Of a stretch of DNA of 6,508 nt, positions 1 to 5,462 are shown piece after piece (positions within the stretch are counted from its first letter, which is position 1; each line of letters opens with the position of its first letter). Under the pieces are notes generated by a model. The model saw nothing but the letters and a program-made list of their open reading frames with translations. It did no database searches and was not told the origin of the DNA. The position numbers and the translations under genes are program-made. This stretch comes from Actinomycetes bacterium (lineage in GTDB: Bacteria; Actinomycetota; Acidimicrobiia; Acidimicrobiales; Acidimicrobiaceae), in contig JAKBSX010000174.1 of the NCBI GenBank assembly GCA_021844725.1, forward strand, positions 1 to 6,508. The letters are read 5' to 3'.

Positions 1-258
1 CGAGCTAGTGCGAAGTCTCCCACTCAACTTGAGTTGGCTCTGGGATTTTCGCATCCAGTAATCGTAGCGGCTCCCAACGGAATCACATTTGAGACTCCGG
101 TTCCTACCAGAATAAATGTTGTAGGAATTGATAAAGAGCTTGTAGGTCAGGTCGCTGCAAATATACGGAAGATTCGTAAGCCTGAGCCATATAAGGGTAA
201 GGGTGTTCGCTATCTCGGAGAGAAAGTTCTTCGAAAGGCTGGAAAGGCTGGCAAGTAA
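1..258 (+). CDS. rplF: 50S ribosomal protein L6, C-terminal 85 residues (5' end outside window)
   Basis: L6 binds 23S rRNA near the factor-binding (sarcin-ricin) side of the large subunit. The reading frame is open from the first base and ends at TAA 256-258. Visible residues match the second L6 domain: LALGFSHPV near residues 13-21 of the fragment, then the late signature [11 protein letters not shown] followed by a basic tail ending KAGKAGK. About half of a normal L6 of roughly 180 residues is present, cut only by the window edge and not by mutation. An internal ATG does not occur early; a TTG/CTG at about 34 is merely inside the domain and is not a start. It is the first gene of the rplF-rplR-rpsE-rpmD-rplO run. 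Identification is secure from the signature and the neighbours. Confidence 0.96.
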   Translation, partial: RASAKSPTQLELALGFSHPVIVAAPNGITFETPVPTRINVVGIDKELVGQVAANIRKIRKPEPYKGKGVRYLGEKVLRKAGKAGK

Positions 259-261
259 TCA

Positions 262-291
262 GATTGACCTAGGTGAGTTAACCAGTCAATT
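262..291 (+). promoter_or_regulatory. Possible RNA hairpin in the rplF-rplR gap
   Basis: ATTGAC at 263-268 pairs with GTCAAT at 285-290. Inside it GGT 272-274 can pair with ACC 281-283 around a six-base loop, leaving a small asymmetric internal loop. No T run follows, so it is not an intrinsic terminator. It lies in the only gap of notable size (73 nt, 259-331) in the upstream ribosomal block. It could be a processing or regulatory element, or chance; the role is unproven. Confidence 0.3.
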
Positions 292-331
292 CAAATGTCT
301 TGTCCAAAAGGTATTGGAAGGAAAGTTTTAG

Positions 332-697
332 ATGTCATCGAGAACGCATAGCTCGCAGGCGCTTCGGCAAAAGCGCCACTCCAGAGTTCGGCGGTTAGTC
401 GCGGGTTCTACTGAGCGTCCGCGTTTGGCCGTATTTCGATCCAACAGGCATATAGTTGCCCAGGTGATTGATGATTCATCAGGTAGGACCATTGCAGCTG
501 CCTCTACGGTCGAGAGTCAGTTCAAAGGTAGTGCTACAGGTAATGCCGAAGCGGCCCGAAAGGTTGGAGAATTGGTGGCATCAAGAGCTAAGGAAAAGGG
601 AGTCTCGGCTGTGGTATTCGACCGGGGTGGGTTTAAATATCACGGTAGGGTTGCTGCATTAGCTGATGCTGCCCGCGCAGGCGGATTGGAGTTCTAG
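332..697 (+). CDS. rplR: 50S ribosomal protein L18
   Basis: L18 binds 5S rRNA with L5 and helps place it on the central protuberance of the large subunit. The 121-residue product has a typical length and layout. There is a basic N-terminal arm ([14 protein letters not shown]), then [20 protein letters not shown], which is the usual L18 core strand pair. A central segment [21 protein letters not shown] follows, and the ending is [22 protein letters not shown] plus GGLEF, the family signature. The ATG at 332 follows a purine-rich GGAAGGAAAG at 316-325. The gene sits 73 nt after rplF and 1 nt before rpsE. Its last codons carry the rpsE ribosome-binding site, so the two are probably translationally coupled. 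An alternative-frame ORF inside the gene is a shadow. Confidence 0.97.
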   Translation: MSSRTHSSQALRQKRHSRVRRLVAGSTERPRLAVFRSNRHIVAQVIDDSSGRTIAAASTVESQFKGSATGNAEAARKVGELVASRAKEKGVSAVVFDRGGFKYHGRVAALADAARAGGLEF

Positions 698-698
698 A

Positions 699-1247
699 AT
701 GGCTGATTCGGGTTACGAAGAGCGTACTATCAAGGTAAACCGCGTTGCCAAGGTAGTCAAGGGTGGTAGGCGTTTCTCATTTACTGCCTTGATGGTGATT
801 GGTGACGGCAATGGCAAGGTGGGACTTGGTTATGGTAAAGCCAAGGAAGCCGGACTCGCGGTCCAAAAAGGAATTGAAGAGGCAAAGAAGAATTTATTCG
901 ATGTTCCTCTTGCGGGTTCCACCATTACACATCCCACAATTGGAGAGGCTGGGGACGGAAGAGTATTGCTAAAGCCAGCAGCTCCTGGTACCGGTGTGAT
1001 TGCAGGTGGAGCGGCTCGTGCAATTTTGGAAATGGCTGGCATTCATGACATCCTTGCCAAGAGCCTTGGGTCCTCTAACGGCATCAATGTTGCTCACGCC
1101 ACCATAGCTGGTCTTAAGGGCCTGAAAAGGCCTGATGAGATTGCTGAGTTGCGGGGAAAGCCTGCTGATGAGATCATTCCCAAAGGAATCTTGAACGCAT
1201 ATAACGAGTCCAAGAGGACTCGAGCTCACGGAGGTGAGGCGTCGTAA
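699..1247 (+). CDS. rpsE: 30S ribosomal protein S5
   Basis: S5 is a small-subunit protein near the mRNA entry channel; it takes part in decoding accuracy and mRNA unwinding. The 182-residue product has the N-terminal double-stranded-RNA-binding-like domain with signature [20 protein letters not shown] at about residues 22-41, followed by GLGYGKAKE. The C-terminal domain contains [18 protein letters not shown] and [19 protein letters not shown]. The frame is open upstream to an ATG at 666, but that would overlap rplR by 32 nt and add an unrelated stretch. ATG 699, one base after the rplR stop and 7 nt after GGAG 688-691, gives the expected start [19 protein letters not shown]. The last codons contain a strong GGAGGTGAGG (1230-1239) for rpmD, and the stop overlaps that start as TAATG. 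Confidence 0.97.
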   Translation: MADSGYEERTIKVNRVAKVVKGGRRFSFTALMVIGDGNGKVGLGYGKAKEAGLAVQKGIEEAKKNLFDVPLAGSTITHPTIGEAGDGRVLLKPAAPGTGVIAGGAARAILEMAGIHDILAKSLGSSNGINVAHATIAGLKGLKRPDEIAELRGKPADEIIPKGILNAYNESKRTRAHGGEAS

Positions 1248-1438
1248 TGGCTGAGAAGCAACTGGTAGTCAGACAGATTAGATCTTCTATAGGTACTAAG
1301 CCTAAGCACCGGGGCACTCTAAAAGCTCTTGGGCTTGGAAGGATTGGCAAGGAGCGATTGCACGCCGATCGTCCAGAGATTCGTGGGATGATCGCTAAAG
1401 TCAGTCATCTTGTCTCGATAGAGGAAAAAGAGGCTTAG
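1247..1438 (+). CDS. rpmD: 50S ribosomal protein L30
   Basis: L30 is a small large-subunit protein. The 63-residue product is about the usual bacterial length and shows the family pattern: LVVRQIRSSIGTKPKHRGTL at residues 6-25, then ALGLGRIGKERLHADRPEIRGMI and a C-terminal strand VSHLVSIEE. The ATG overlaps the rpsE stop by one base (TAATG, 1245-1249), with a very good Shine-Dalgarno GGAGGTGAGG at 1230-1239 inside rpsE, so translation is very likely coupled. The stop at 1436-1438 is 3 nt before rplO. The rpsE-rpmD-rplO order is the usual spc order. Nothing looks damaged. Confidence 0.96.
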   Translation: MAEKQLVVRQIRSSIGTKPKHRGTLKALGLGRIGKERLHADRPEIRGMIAKVSHLVSIEEKEA

Positions 1439-1441
1439 GAA

Positions 1442-1942
1442 ATGATTAAATTACACGATTTGGCACCTGCAGCTGGTGCAACGAAGCGATCCAAGAGAGT
1501 CGGTAGAGGAACCGCTGGCCGTGGAGGTAAGACCGCTGGCCGTGGTACCAAGGGCCAAGGCGCCAGAGACACGATTCCAGCAGGCTTTGAAGGAGGCCAG
1601 CTTCCTTTGGTTCTTCGAATCCCTAAGCTGAAGGGCTTTAAGAACCCATTTTCAGTAAAGTACAACGTCGTCAACCTTGACGATATTTCGACTCTTGCTG
1701 GTAATGGCGATTTAGTTATAGATCCTGAGATGTTGAAGTCTTATGGGTTGGTTTCGAAGAACGGTCTTGTCAAGATATTGGGGGACGGAGAACTGAATGC
1801 GGGAGTGACGGTATCTGCGCATGCATTCTCAGCCTCAGCTCGTGCTGCTATCGAATCTAAGGGAGGTTCTGCCATTAAGCTAGATCTTCCATTTGGTAAT
1901 GGCAGGCCACCAGCTAAAGGTAATGCTCTTACAAACAGGTAA
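1442..1942 (+). CDS. rplO: 50S ribosomal protein L15
   Basis: L15 is a late-assembling 23S rRNA-binding protein of the large subunit. The 166-residue product begins MIKLHDLAPAAGATK, then has the Gly/Arg-rich extension RVGRGTAGRGGKTAGRGTKG (residues 20-39) that threads into rRNA. FEGGQLPLVLRIPKLKGF follows, with the C-terminal fold VSAHAFSASARAAIESKGG near residues 119-139. It is longer than the common 144-150 residues because of a tail of about 16 residues containing GNGRPPAKGNALTNR. AGAGG at 1429-1433 lies 8 nt before the ATG. Within the Gly/Arg segment a 14-bp direct repeat (1511-1524 and 1532-1545) encodes two copies of TAGRG. The gene ends 17 nt before a strong terminator, so it is the last gene of its transcription unit. 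Confidence 0.96.
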   Translation: MIKLHDLAPAAGATKRSKRVGRGTAGRGGKTAGRGTKGQGARDTIPAGFEGGQLPLVLRIPKLKGFKNPFSVKYNVVNLDDISTLAGNGDLVIDPEMLKSYGLVSKNGLVKILGDGELNAGVTVSAHAFSASARAAIESKGGSAIKLDLPFGNGRPPAKGNALTNR

Positions 1943-1959
1943 AACGGTTTATGTAAGCG

Positions 1960-1997
1960 AACAGGTGGTCGGTTGCGTGCCGGCCACCTGTTTTTTT
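1960..1997 (+). terminator. Rho-independent terminator after rplO
   Basis: A 12-bp stem is formed by ACAGGTGGTCGG (1961-1972) and CCGGCCACCTGT (1980-1991). It has one G-U wobble and a 7-nt loop TTGCGTG. Seven T's follow without interruption at 1991-1997. A1960-T1992 can extend the stem. This is a textbook intrinsic terminator pointing with the genes. It starts 17 nt after the rplO stop and separates the upstream ribosomal block from secY. Confidence 0.95.
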
Positions 1998-2036
1998 ATT
2001 GTAAATCAGTGGCAATAACCAGAAGTGTTAGTTGGC

Positions 2037-2042
2037 TACACT
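2037..2042 (+). promoter_or_regulatory. Candidate -10 element (TACACT) for secY
   Basis: TACACT fits the TAnnnT pattern of sigma-70-type -10 boxes and lies 40 nt after the terminator, where a new promoter is needed if secY starts its own unit. No convincing -35 hexamer lies 16-18 nt upstream. Transcription from here would begin near 2048-2050 and leave a secY leader of about 80 nt. The position argument is stronger than the sequence match. Confidence 0.3.
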
Positions 2043-2096
2043 ATTGTGAACAAAGGTTTTGTAGTAATTGGGTATTTGGGATTGGTTCTCAAATAG

Positions 2097-2122
2097 CGCC
2101 CTTCGGTTGATGAACTGGCGGT
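2097..2122 (+). promoter_or_regulatory. Weak secY ribosome-binding site, possibly folded into a hairpin
   Basis: The best Shine-Dalgarno match before the secY TTG is GGCGGT at 2117-2122, with a 6-7 nt spacer. GGCG 2117-2120 can pair with CGCC 2097-2100, and TTC 2102-2104 with GAA 2112-2114, around a 7-base loop, which would occlude the site. The stem is short and broken by an internal loop, so its stability is uncertain. Confidence 0.3.
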
Positions 2123-2128
2123 AAAGAA

Positions 2129-3424
2129 TTGTTTGGATCATTTGGTAATATCTTCAAGGTTCGGGAGCTGAGAAATAAGGTACTTTTTACCTTTTTGGTA
2201 ATTGCCATTTATCAGCTTGGTGCCAACGTTCCGGTGCCTGGAATTGACTTCAATGCAGTTCGTCAACTCGAAAGCGGAGGCACAGGAACAGGCGTGCTTG
2301 GCTTCTTAAACCTGTTCTCCGGGGGAGCACTTACCAGATTTGCGATCTTCGGCCTTGGCATCATGCCGTATATAACTGCTTCGATTATTATCCAGCTGCT
2401 GACTTCTGTAATTCCAAAGTTGACTCAGTGGAGAGATGAGGGAGCTATTGGTCAAAAGAAAATCACTCAAACCACGCGATACTTTACGGTTGCTCTTGCA
2501 GTTATGCAGTCAACGGGCCTGGCTTTCGTTTTCCATAATGGTGGCGCAGGTATCTTGCCCAACGGGAAGAATGTCGACTTGATTCCTCAATTCACAGTGC
2601 CGAGGGTTTTATTCATAGTTGTGACCATGACCGCGGGAACAGCTTTCGTCATGTGGCTGGCCGAGTTGATAACCATTAGAGGTATTGGCCAGGGGATGTC
2701 GATTTTGATTTTCGCAAGCGTGGTCGCAGGTATCCCGGGAGGCGGTCGGATCATTTACGAACAGGCAGGTCCGATTAAGTTCGCCGTAATATGCGCGTTG
2801 GCACTTGTGATTCTTGTATCAATTGTTTTTGTCGAGCAAGGTCAGAGACGTATTCCTGTTACATTCCCGAGAAGGATGGTTGGCAGGCAAATGTACGGCG
2901 GTGAGAACACGCATATTCCTCTGAAGGTCAACCAGGCAGGTGTAGTCCCAATCATATTCGCTTCGTCGATTCTTTATTTTCCAGTACTACTGACCAACAT
3001 TATTCCTGGAGTTGGTTATAGGAATTTTGTGAATAATCATTTAGTCTCGCCGACAAGTTTTGTGTATATAGGCATTTATGGTGTCTTGATCATTCTGTTT
3101 ACTTTCTTCTATGTCCAAGTATCCTTTGATCCCTATCAGCAAGCGGATATCTTGCGAAAGCAAGGTGGATACATACCGGGAATAAGACCAGGGGCAGCTA
3201 CCGAACGTTATTTGTCCAAGATCCTCTCACGTATCACGTTGCCAGGCTCACTCTTTCTGGCAGTGGTGGCTATATTGCCGGCAATTGCTCTGGCACTCTG
3301 GCATGTGACTGGTTATCCATTTGCGGGCACCACCTTACTAATTGCAGTTGTTGTCGCCCTTGAAACAATGAAGCAGGTCGACTCGCAGTTGACCATGCGT
3401 AACTATGACGGATTTCTTCACTAA
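2129..3424 (+). CDS. secY: Protein translocase subunit SecY (TTG start)
   Basis: SecY forms the central channel of the SecYEG translocon in the cytoplasmic membrane, passing unfolded or nascent proteins out and into the bilayer. The 431-residue product has the family length and ten predicted membrane segments. Landmarks are PVPGID (35-40) after helix 1; the plug region and signature SGGALTRFAIFGLGIMPYIT with ASIIIQLL; IRGIGQGMSILIFASVVAG; the cytoplasmic loop VEQGQRRIPV; KVNQAGVVPIIFASSIL; and PGIRPGAATERYL, the loop with conserved Arg contacting SecA and the ribosome. The start is TTG 2129: an in-frame TGA at 2111-2113 leaves no ATG or GTG, and MFGSFGNIFKVRELRNKVLF is the expected N-terminus. 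The first helix has YQLG where YRLG/FRIG is common. It heads the secY-adk-map group after a terminator; adk follows after 33 nt. Confidence 0.97.
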   Translation: MFGSFGNIFKVRELRNKVLFTFLVIAIYQLGANVPVPGIDFNAVRQLESGGTGTGVLGFLNLFSGGALTRFAIFGLGIMPYITASIIIQLLTSVIPKLTQWRDEGAIGQKKITQTTRYFTVALAVMQSTGLAFVFHNGGAGILPNGKNVDLIPQFTVPRVLFIVVTMTAGTAFVMWLAELITIRGIGQGMSILIFASVVAGIPGGGRIIYEQAGPIKFAVICALALVILVSIVFVEQGQRRIPVTFPRRMVGRQMYGGENTHIPLKVNQAGVVPIIFASSILYFPVLLTNIIPGVGYRNFVNNHLVSPTSFVYIGIYGVLIILFTFFYVQVSFDPYQQADILRKQGGYIPGIRPGAATERYLSKILSRITLPGSLFLAVVAILPAIALALWHVTGYPFAGTTLLIAVVVALETMKQVDSQLTMRNYDGFLH

Positions 3425-3457
3425 TCTAAAGTACGAGGACTATCGGGAGGCTAATTA

Positions 3458-4129
3458 GTGGCAAGTGGCGCAAGGCTTGTGATCCTTGGTAAGCAGGGTG
3501 CAGGTAAGGGGACTCAAAGCGTGCGCTTATCCCACTACCTTGCAGTGCCGCATATATCGACTGGGGACATGCTTCGGGCAGCAGTGAAGGCTGGAACTGA
3601 ATTTGGCCAACTCGCGAAATCATACATGGACAGTGGTGAGTTGATCCCTGACGATGTTATTATGGGCATCGTCGAAGATCGCTTAGCTGAGCCCGATGCG
3701 TCACGTGGATTTCTCCTCGATGGTTTTCCAAGGACCGCAATTCAGGCGGAAGCTCTTGATGAGATGATAAAACCTCATTTAATAGACCTTGCAATTGACT
3801 TGGATGTTCCGACTGAGCTTGTTCTAAAAAGACTTTCTTCCAGGAGAGTATGCCAGACCTGTGGAGCAAACTATTCCTTGGAAGCTCCTCCCAAGTTGAA
3901 CTGGACCTGCGATCTATGTGGTGGTGAGGTAGTGCAGAGACCTGACGATACCGAGGTAGCGATTCGGCGACGGCTGGATCTGTACGATAAAGCCACCGCT
4001 CCCTTGATTGAGTTCTATTCACAGCGCAATTTGCTAGTCTCTGTGGATGGGGTTGGTACTCCGGACGAGGTAATGGAGAGATTGGTAGCCGTCGTAAATA
4101 AAGCCAGATACTCGAGGAGTGCCCAGTAG
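3458..4129 (+). CDS. adk: Adenylate kinase, zinc-lid type (GTG start)
   Basis: Adenylate kinase interconverts ATP + AMP and two ADP in the cytoplasm, balancing adenylate energy charge. The 223-residue product has the P-loop GKQGAGKGTQ at 11-20 and the AMP-site motif STGDMLR at 34-40. It also has DGFPRT at 88-93, with catalytic Arg92, and the LID segment from about 127 to 164. The LID carries CQTC (132-135) and CDLC (151-154), a four-cysteine zinc site of the long-type enzyme, followed by QRPDDTE and IRRRL. The P-loop has KQ where many family members have PP or AP. GTG 3458 follows GGGAGG (3445-3450) by 7 nt, a strong ribosome-binding site. The gene sits 33 nt after secY and 33 nt before map, the classic secY-adk-map order. 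Confidence 0.97.
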   Translation: MASGARLVILGKQGAGKGTQSVRLSHYLAVPHISTGDMLRAAVKAGTEFGQLAKSYMDSGELIPDDVIMGIVEDRLAEPDASRGFLLDGFPRTAIQAEALDEMIKPHLIDLAIDLDVPTELVLKRLSSRRVCQTCGANYSLEAPPKLNWTCDLCGGEVVQRPDDTEVAIRRRLDLYDKATAPLIEFYSQRNLLVSVDGVGTPDEVMERLVAVVNKARYSRSAQ

Positions 4130-4162
4130 GCACGCCAAGGTTGGGATTGTATAGGGGAACCA

Positions 4163-4900
4163 GTGAGGCGCAATAGTACCGAGATCGCCAAAATGCGCAA
4201 AGCAGGAAAGGTGGTCGTTGAGATCAAGGAAAGAACTCGTGAGGCCGTGCGCCCTGGTATCACCACTCTGGAGCTAGATAAAATAGCCAGGGAAGTAATA
4301 GAGAAGCGCGGGGCCAAGTCGAACTTTTTGAATTATCATGGTTTTCCGGCGACTATTTGCACCTCTCCCAATTCAATGATCGTCCATGGTATCCCAGGCA
4401 GCTACCGCTTAGAAGAAGGGGATGTAATTTCCATCGATTGCGGAGCGATTGTGGAGGGTTATCATGGTGACTCAGCTTACACAATGGGTGTGGGAGAAAT
4501 ATCCAAGCAAGCCCAACATCTGATTGAGGTTACGGAACAATCTCTTGTGGCCGCGATAGGTGTGATGGTCGAGGGTAATCGGCTTCATGAGATAGGCAGA
4601 GTGGTGCAGAAAATAGTCGAAGCCGAAGGGATGAGCGTAGTCAGGGAATATGTTGGGCACGGGATTGGTACCGCAATGCACGAATCTCCCAGTGTTCCTA
4701 ACTATTGGCCAGGTAATTCAGGGCCGAAATTGCAAATAGGTAATGTCTTGGCAGTGGAACCAATGGTCAATTTGGGTGGTCCGGAGACGCTAACCCTGGA
4801 GGATGGATGGAGTGTAGTCACAAAAGACGGTTCACTGTCCGCCCACTTTGAACACACTATTGCAATTCTAGAAAACGGTCCTGAAGTGTTGACTCAGTAA
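4163..4900 (+). CDS. map: Methionine aminopeptidase, type I (GTG start)
   Basis: This dimetal enzyme removes the initiator Met from nascent proteins after deformylation, acting at the ribosome exit. The 245-residue product has the pita-bread fold of type Ia enzymes with no N-terminal extension or insert. All five metal ligands are visible: Asp92 (ISIDCG), Asp103 (YHGDSA), His166 (YVGHGIG), Glu199 (VEPM) and Glu230 (AHFEHT). The substrate-site histidines His75 (VHGIP) and His173 are also present. GTG 4163 starts MRRNSTEIAKMRKAG, the usual beginning. An AGGGGA at 4153-4158 lies 4 nt upstream. An internal ATG at codon 11 would lose the conserved EI..MR. It is probably cotranscribed with secY and adk, and a 276-nt gap follows. 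Confidence 0.97.
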   Translation: MRRNSTEIAKMRKAGKVVVEIKERTREAVRPGITTLELDKIAREVIEKRGAKSNFLNYHGFPATICTSPNSMIVHGIPGSYRLEEGDVISIDCGAIVEGYHGDSAYTMGVGEISKQAQHLIEVTEQSLVAAIGVMVEGNRLHEIGRVVQKIVEAEGMSVVREYVGHGIGTAMHESPSVPNYWPGNSGPKLQIGNVLAVEPMVNLGGPETLTLEDGWSVVTKDGSLSAHFEHTIAILENGPEVLTQ

Positions 4901-4985
4901 GGAATTAACCTATAAACGGGTAAATTCTAGATTTGAGCGGTTTGAAAAGCTTATGATGGCAGGCTTAGTCGGTTTGAGCAACTAA

Positions 4986-4991
4986 TATAAT
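4986..4991 (+). promoter_or_regulatory. Candidate -10 element (TATAAT) upstream of infA
   Basis: The hexamer matches the sigma-70 -10 consensus exactly and lies in a non-coding gap with local A/T richness. No -35 match is found at 15-19 nt upstream, and there is no TGn extension, so an activator or a weak promoter would have to be assumed. A start near 4998 would give an infA leader of about 180 nt. The site's position before infA-rpmJ-rpsM fits an alpha-operon promoter. Confidence 0.4.
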
Positions 4992-5005
4992 GTTTCCTCG
5001 GATCT

Positions 5006-5137
5006 TTGGTAGAGCCTTGCCTTAACGACATTGTCAGTGCGGTTCGGCTAGACCGGGTTCAAGAAAAGGTGAAGCCGGGTGGTTCACTATGTATTTATGG
5101 TGTCTTGCCCGCAAGGTTTAAATTCAATATCGATTAG
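5006..5137 (+). other. Small open frame of unknown status before infA
   Basis: The frame can start at TTG 5006 and would encode 43 residues. The interior reads LDRVQEKVKPGGSLCIYGVL, which looks protein-like; KPGG followed by a hydrophobic strand recalls the end of nucleotide- or SAM-binding folds. No good ribosome-binding site precedes the TTG, there is no ATG, and no complete domain fits in this length. It may be a leader peptide, a gene remnant, or a chance open frame in leader RNA. I do not recognise it and assign no function. Confidence 0.15.
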
Positions 5138-5165
5138 TTCCGCAGAAATGTGGATTGTAGTGTTT

Positions 5166-5172
5166 AGGAGGG
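5166..5172 (+). promoter_or_regulatory. Strong Shine-Dalgarno that points to a CTG start for infA
   Basis: AGGAGGG is a near-perfect anti-16S match. The codon 4-5 nt beyond it, in the infA frame, is CTG 5177. The only nearby standard start, GTG 5173, is in another frame and meets TGA after two codons. In the infA frame a TAG at 5165-5167 overlaps this site, so no start further upstream is possible. Confidence 0.8.
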
Positions 5173-5176
5173 TGAG

Positions 5177-5401
5177 CTGACCAAGCCAAAGGAAGATGCG
5201 ATAGTAATGGAAGGGACGGTAGTCGAGCCCTTGCCTAATGCAATGTTCCGTGTCGAGCTGGAGAACGGGCACAAAGTGCTTGCACACAGCTCGGGGAAGA
5301 TGAGAATGCACCGCATTCGAATCTTACCTGGCGATAAGGTTCAGGTCGAATTGACTCCGTATGACCTCACTAGAGGGCGCATTACATATCGGTATAAGTA
5401 A
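5177..5401 (+). CDS. infA: Translation initiation factor IF-1, apparent CTG start
   Basis: IF-1 is an OB-fold protein that occupies the A site of the 30S subunit during initiation and aids IF-2 and IF-3. From CTG 5177 the product is 74 residues, the normal size (E. coli 72). It reads [20 protein letters not shown], then [20 protein letters not shown] and ends [25 protein letters not shown] aligns with the E. coli N-terminus KEDNIEMQGTVLE, so the region before the first ATG (5207) is conserved coding sequence forming the first strand. AGGAGGG 5166-5172 is correctly spaced for CTG. The ATG has only AAGGA 13 nt away and would delete ten residues. An in-frame TAG at 5165-5167 bars a longer product. 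Two unusual residues are Ser in AHSSGKMR (often AHISGKMR) and Arg in MHRIRI (often MHYIRI). The start call is inference, the gene identity is certain. Confidence 0.93.
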   Translation: MTKPKEDAIVMEGTVVEPLPNAMFRVELENGHKVLAHSSGKMRMHRIRILPGDKVQVELTPYDLTRGRITYRYK

Positions 5402-5413
5402 GTAAAGATCCTA

Positions 5414-5429
5414 GAACCCAACTGGGTTC
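5414..5429 (+). promoter_or_regulatory. Small hairpin between infA and rpmJ
   Basis: GAACCC (5414-5419) and GGGTTC (5424-5429) form a perfect 6-bp stem with an AACT loop. No T run follows, so it should not terminate transcription by itself. It occupies the 61-nt gap before rpmJ and could set mRNA stability or processing. It may also be incidental. Confidence 0.3.
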
Positions 5430-5462
5430 CTATGGAAAGTCCCGATCGAGCAGGGGAATAAT

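Larger units (their letters stand above)
4901..5176 (+). other. map-infA intergenic region, no recognised gene
   Basis: This 276-nt stretch is the longest gap in the window. It contains a perfect TATAAT (4986-4991). Three TTTGA motifs occur at 4932, 4941 and 4973, two of them within the identical 8-mer CGGTTTGA (4938-4945 and 4970-4977). There is a short inverted repeat CTTG-CCCG-CAAG at about 5104-5115, and the infA ribosome-binding site lies at its end. One frame is open from 4991 to a TAG at 5135-5137 (see separate entry). A D-arm-like GGTAGAGC and a T-loop-like GGTTC occur but do not assemble into a tRNA. No intrinsic terminator is seen after map, so read-through into infA is possible alongside a separate promoter. 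Confidence 0.6.

Noticed and set aside
666..698. Upstream ATG extension of rpsE
   Set aside because: It would overlap rplR by 32 nt, adds residues with no S5 similarity, and has a poorer ribosome-binding site than ATG 699.
1511..1545. 14-bp direct repeat in rplO
   Set aside because: It encodes the Gly/Arg repeats normal for the L15 N-terminal extension. The repeat follows from protein sequence and codon choice and is not a mobile or recombination site.
2046..2096. 16-codon GTG mini-frame (hydrophobic, MNKGFVVIG...) in the secY leader
   Set aside because: No Shine-Dalgarno, and a transcript from the TACACT box would start at or after its GTG. Short and easily due to chance.
2110..2124. Four-codon frame MNWR just before the secY TTG
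   Set aside because: No ribosome-binding site of its own. Very short frames like this are expected by chance.
3660..4133. Long - strand open frame of 157 codons opposite adk
   Set aside because: It lies entirely opposite the conserved adk gene, its translation resembles no family I know, and no - strand gene context supports it.
5003..5080. tRNA-like pieces (GGTAGAGC, GGTTC)
   Set aside because: No acceptor stem, no matching left half of the D arm, and no proper anticodon arm can be drawn. Not a tRNA.
5104..5120. CTTG-CCCG-CAAG hairpin as terminator before infA
   Set aside because: The stem is only four base pairs and is followed by GTTTAAATT with no T run. Too weak to terminate.
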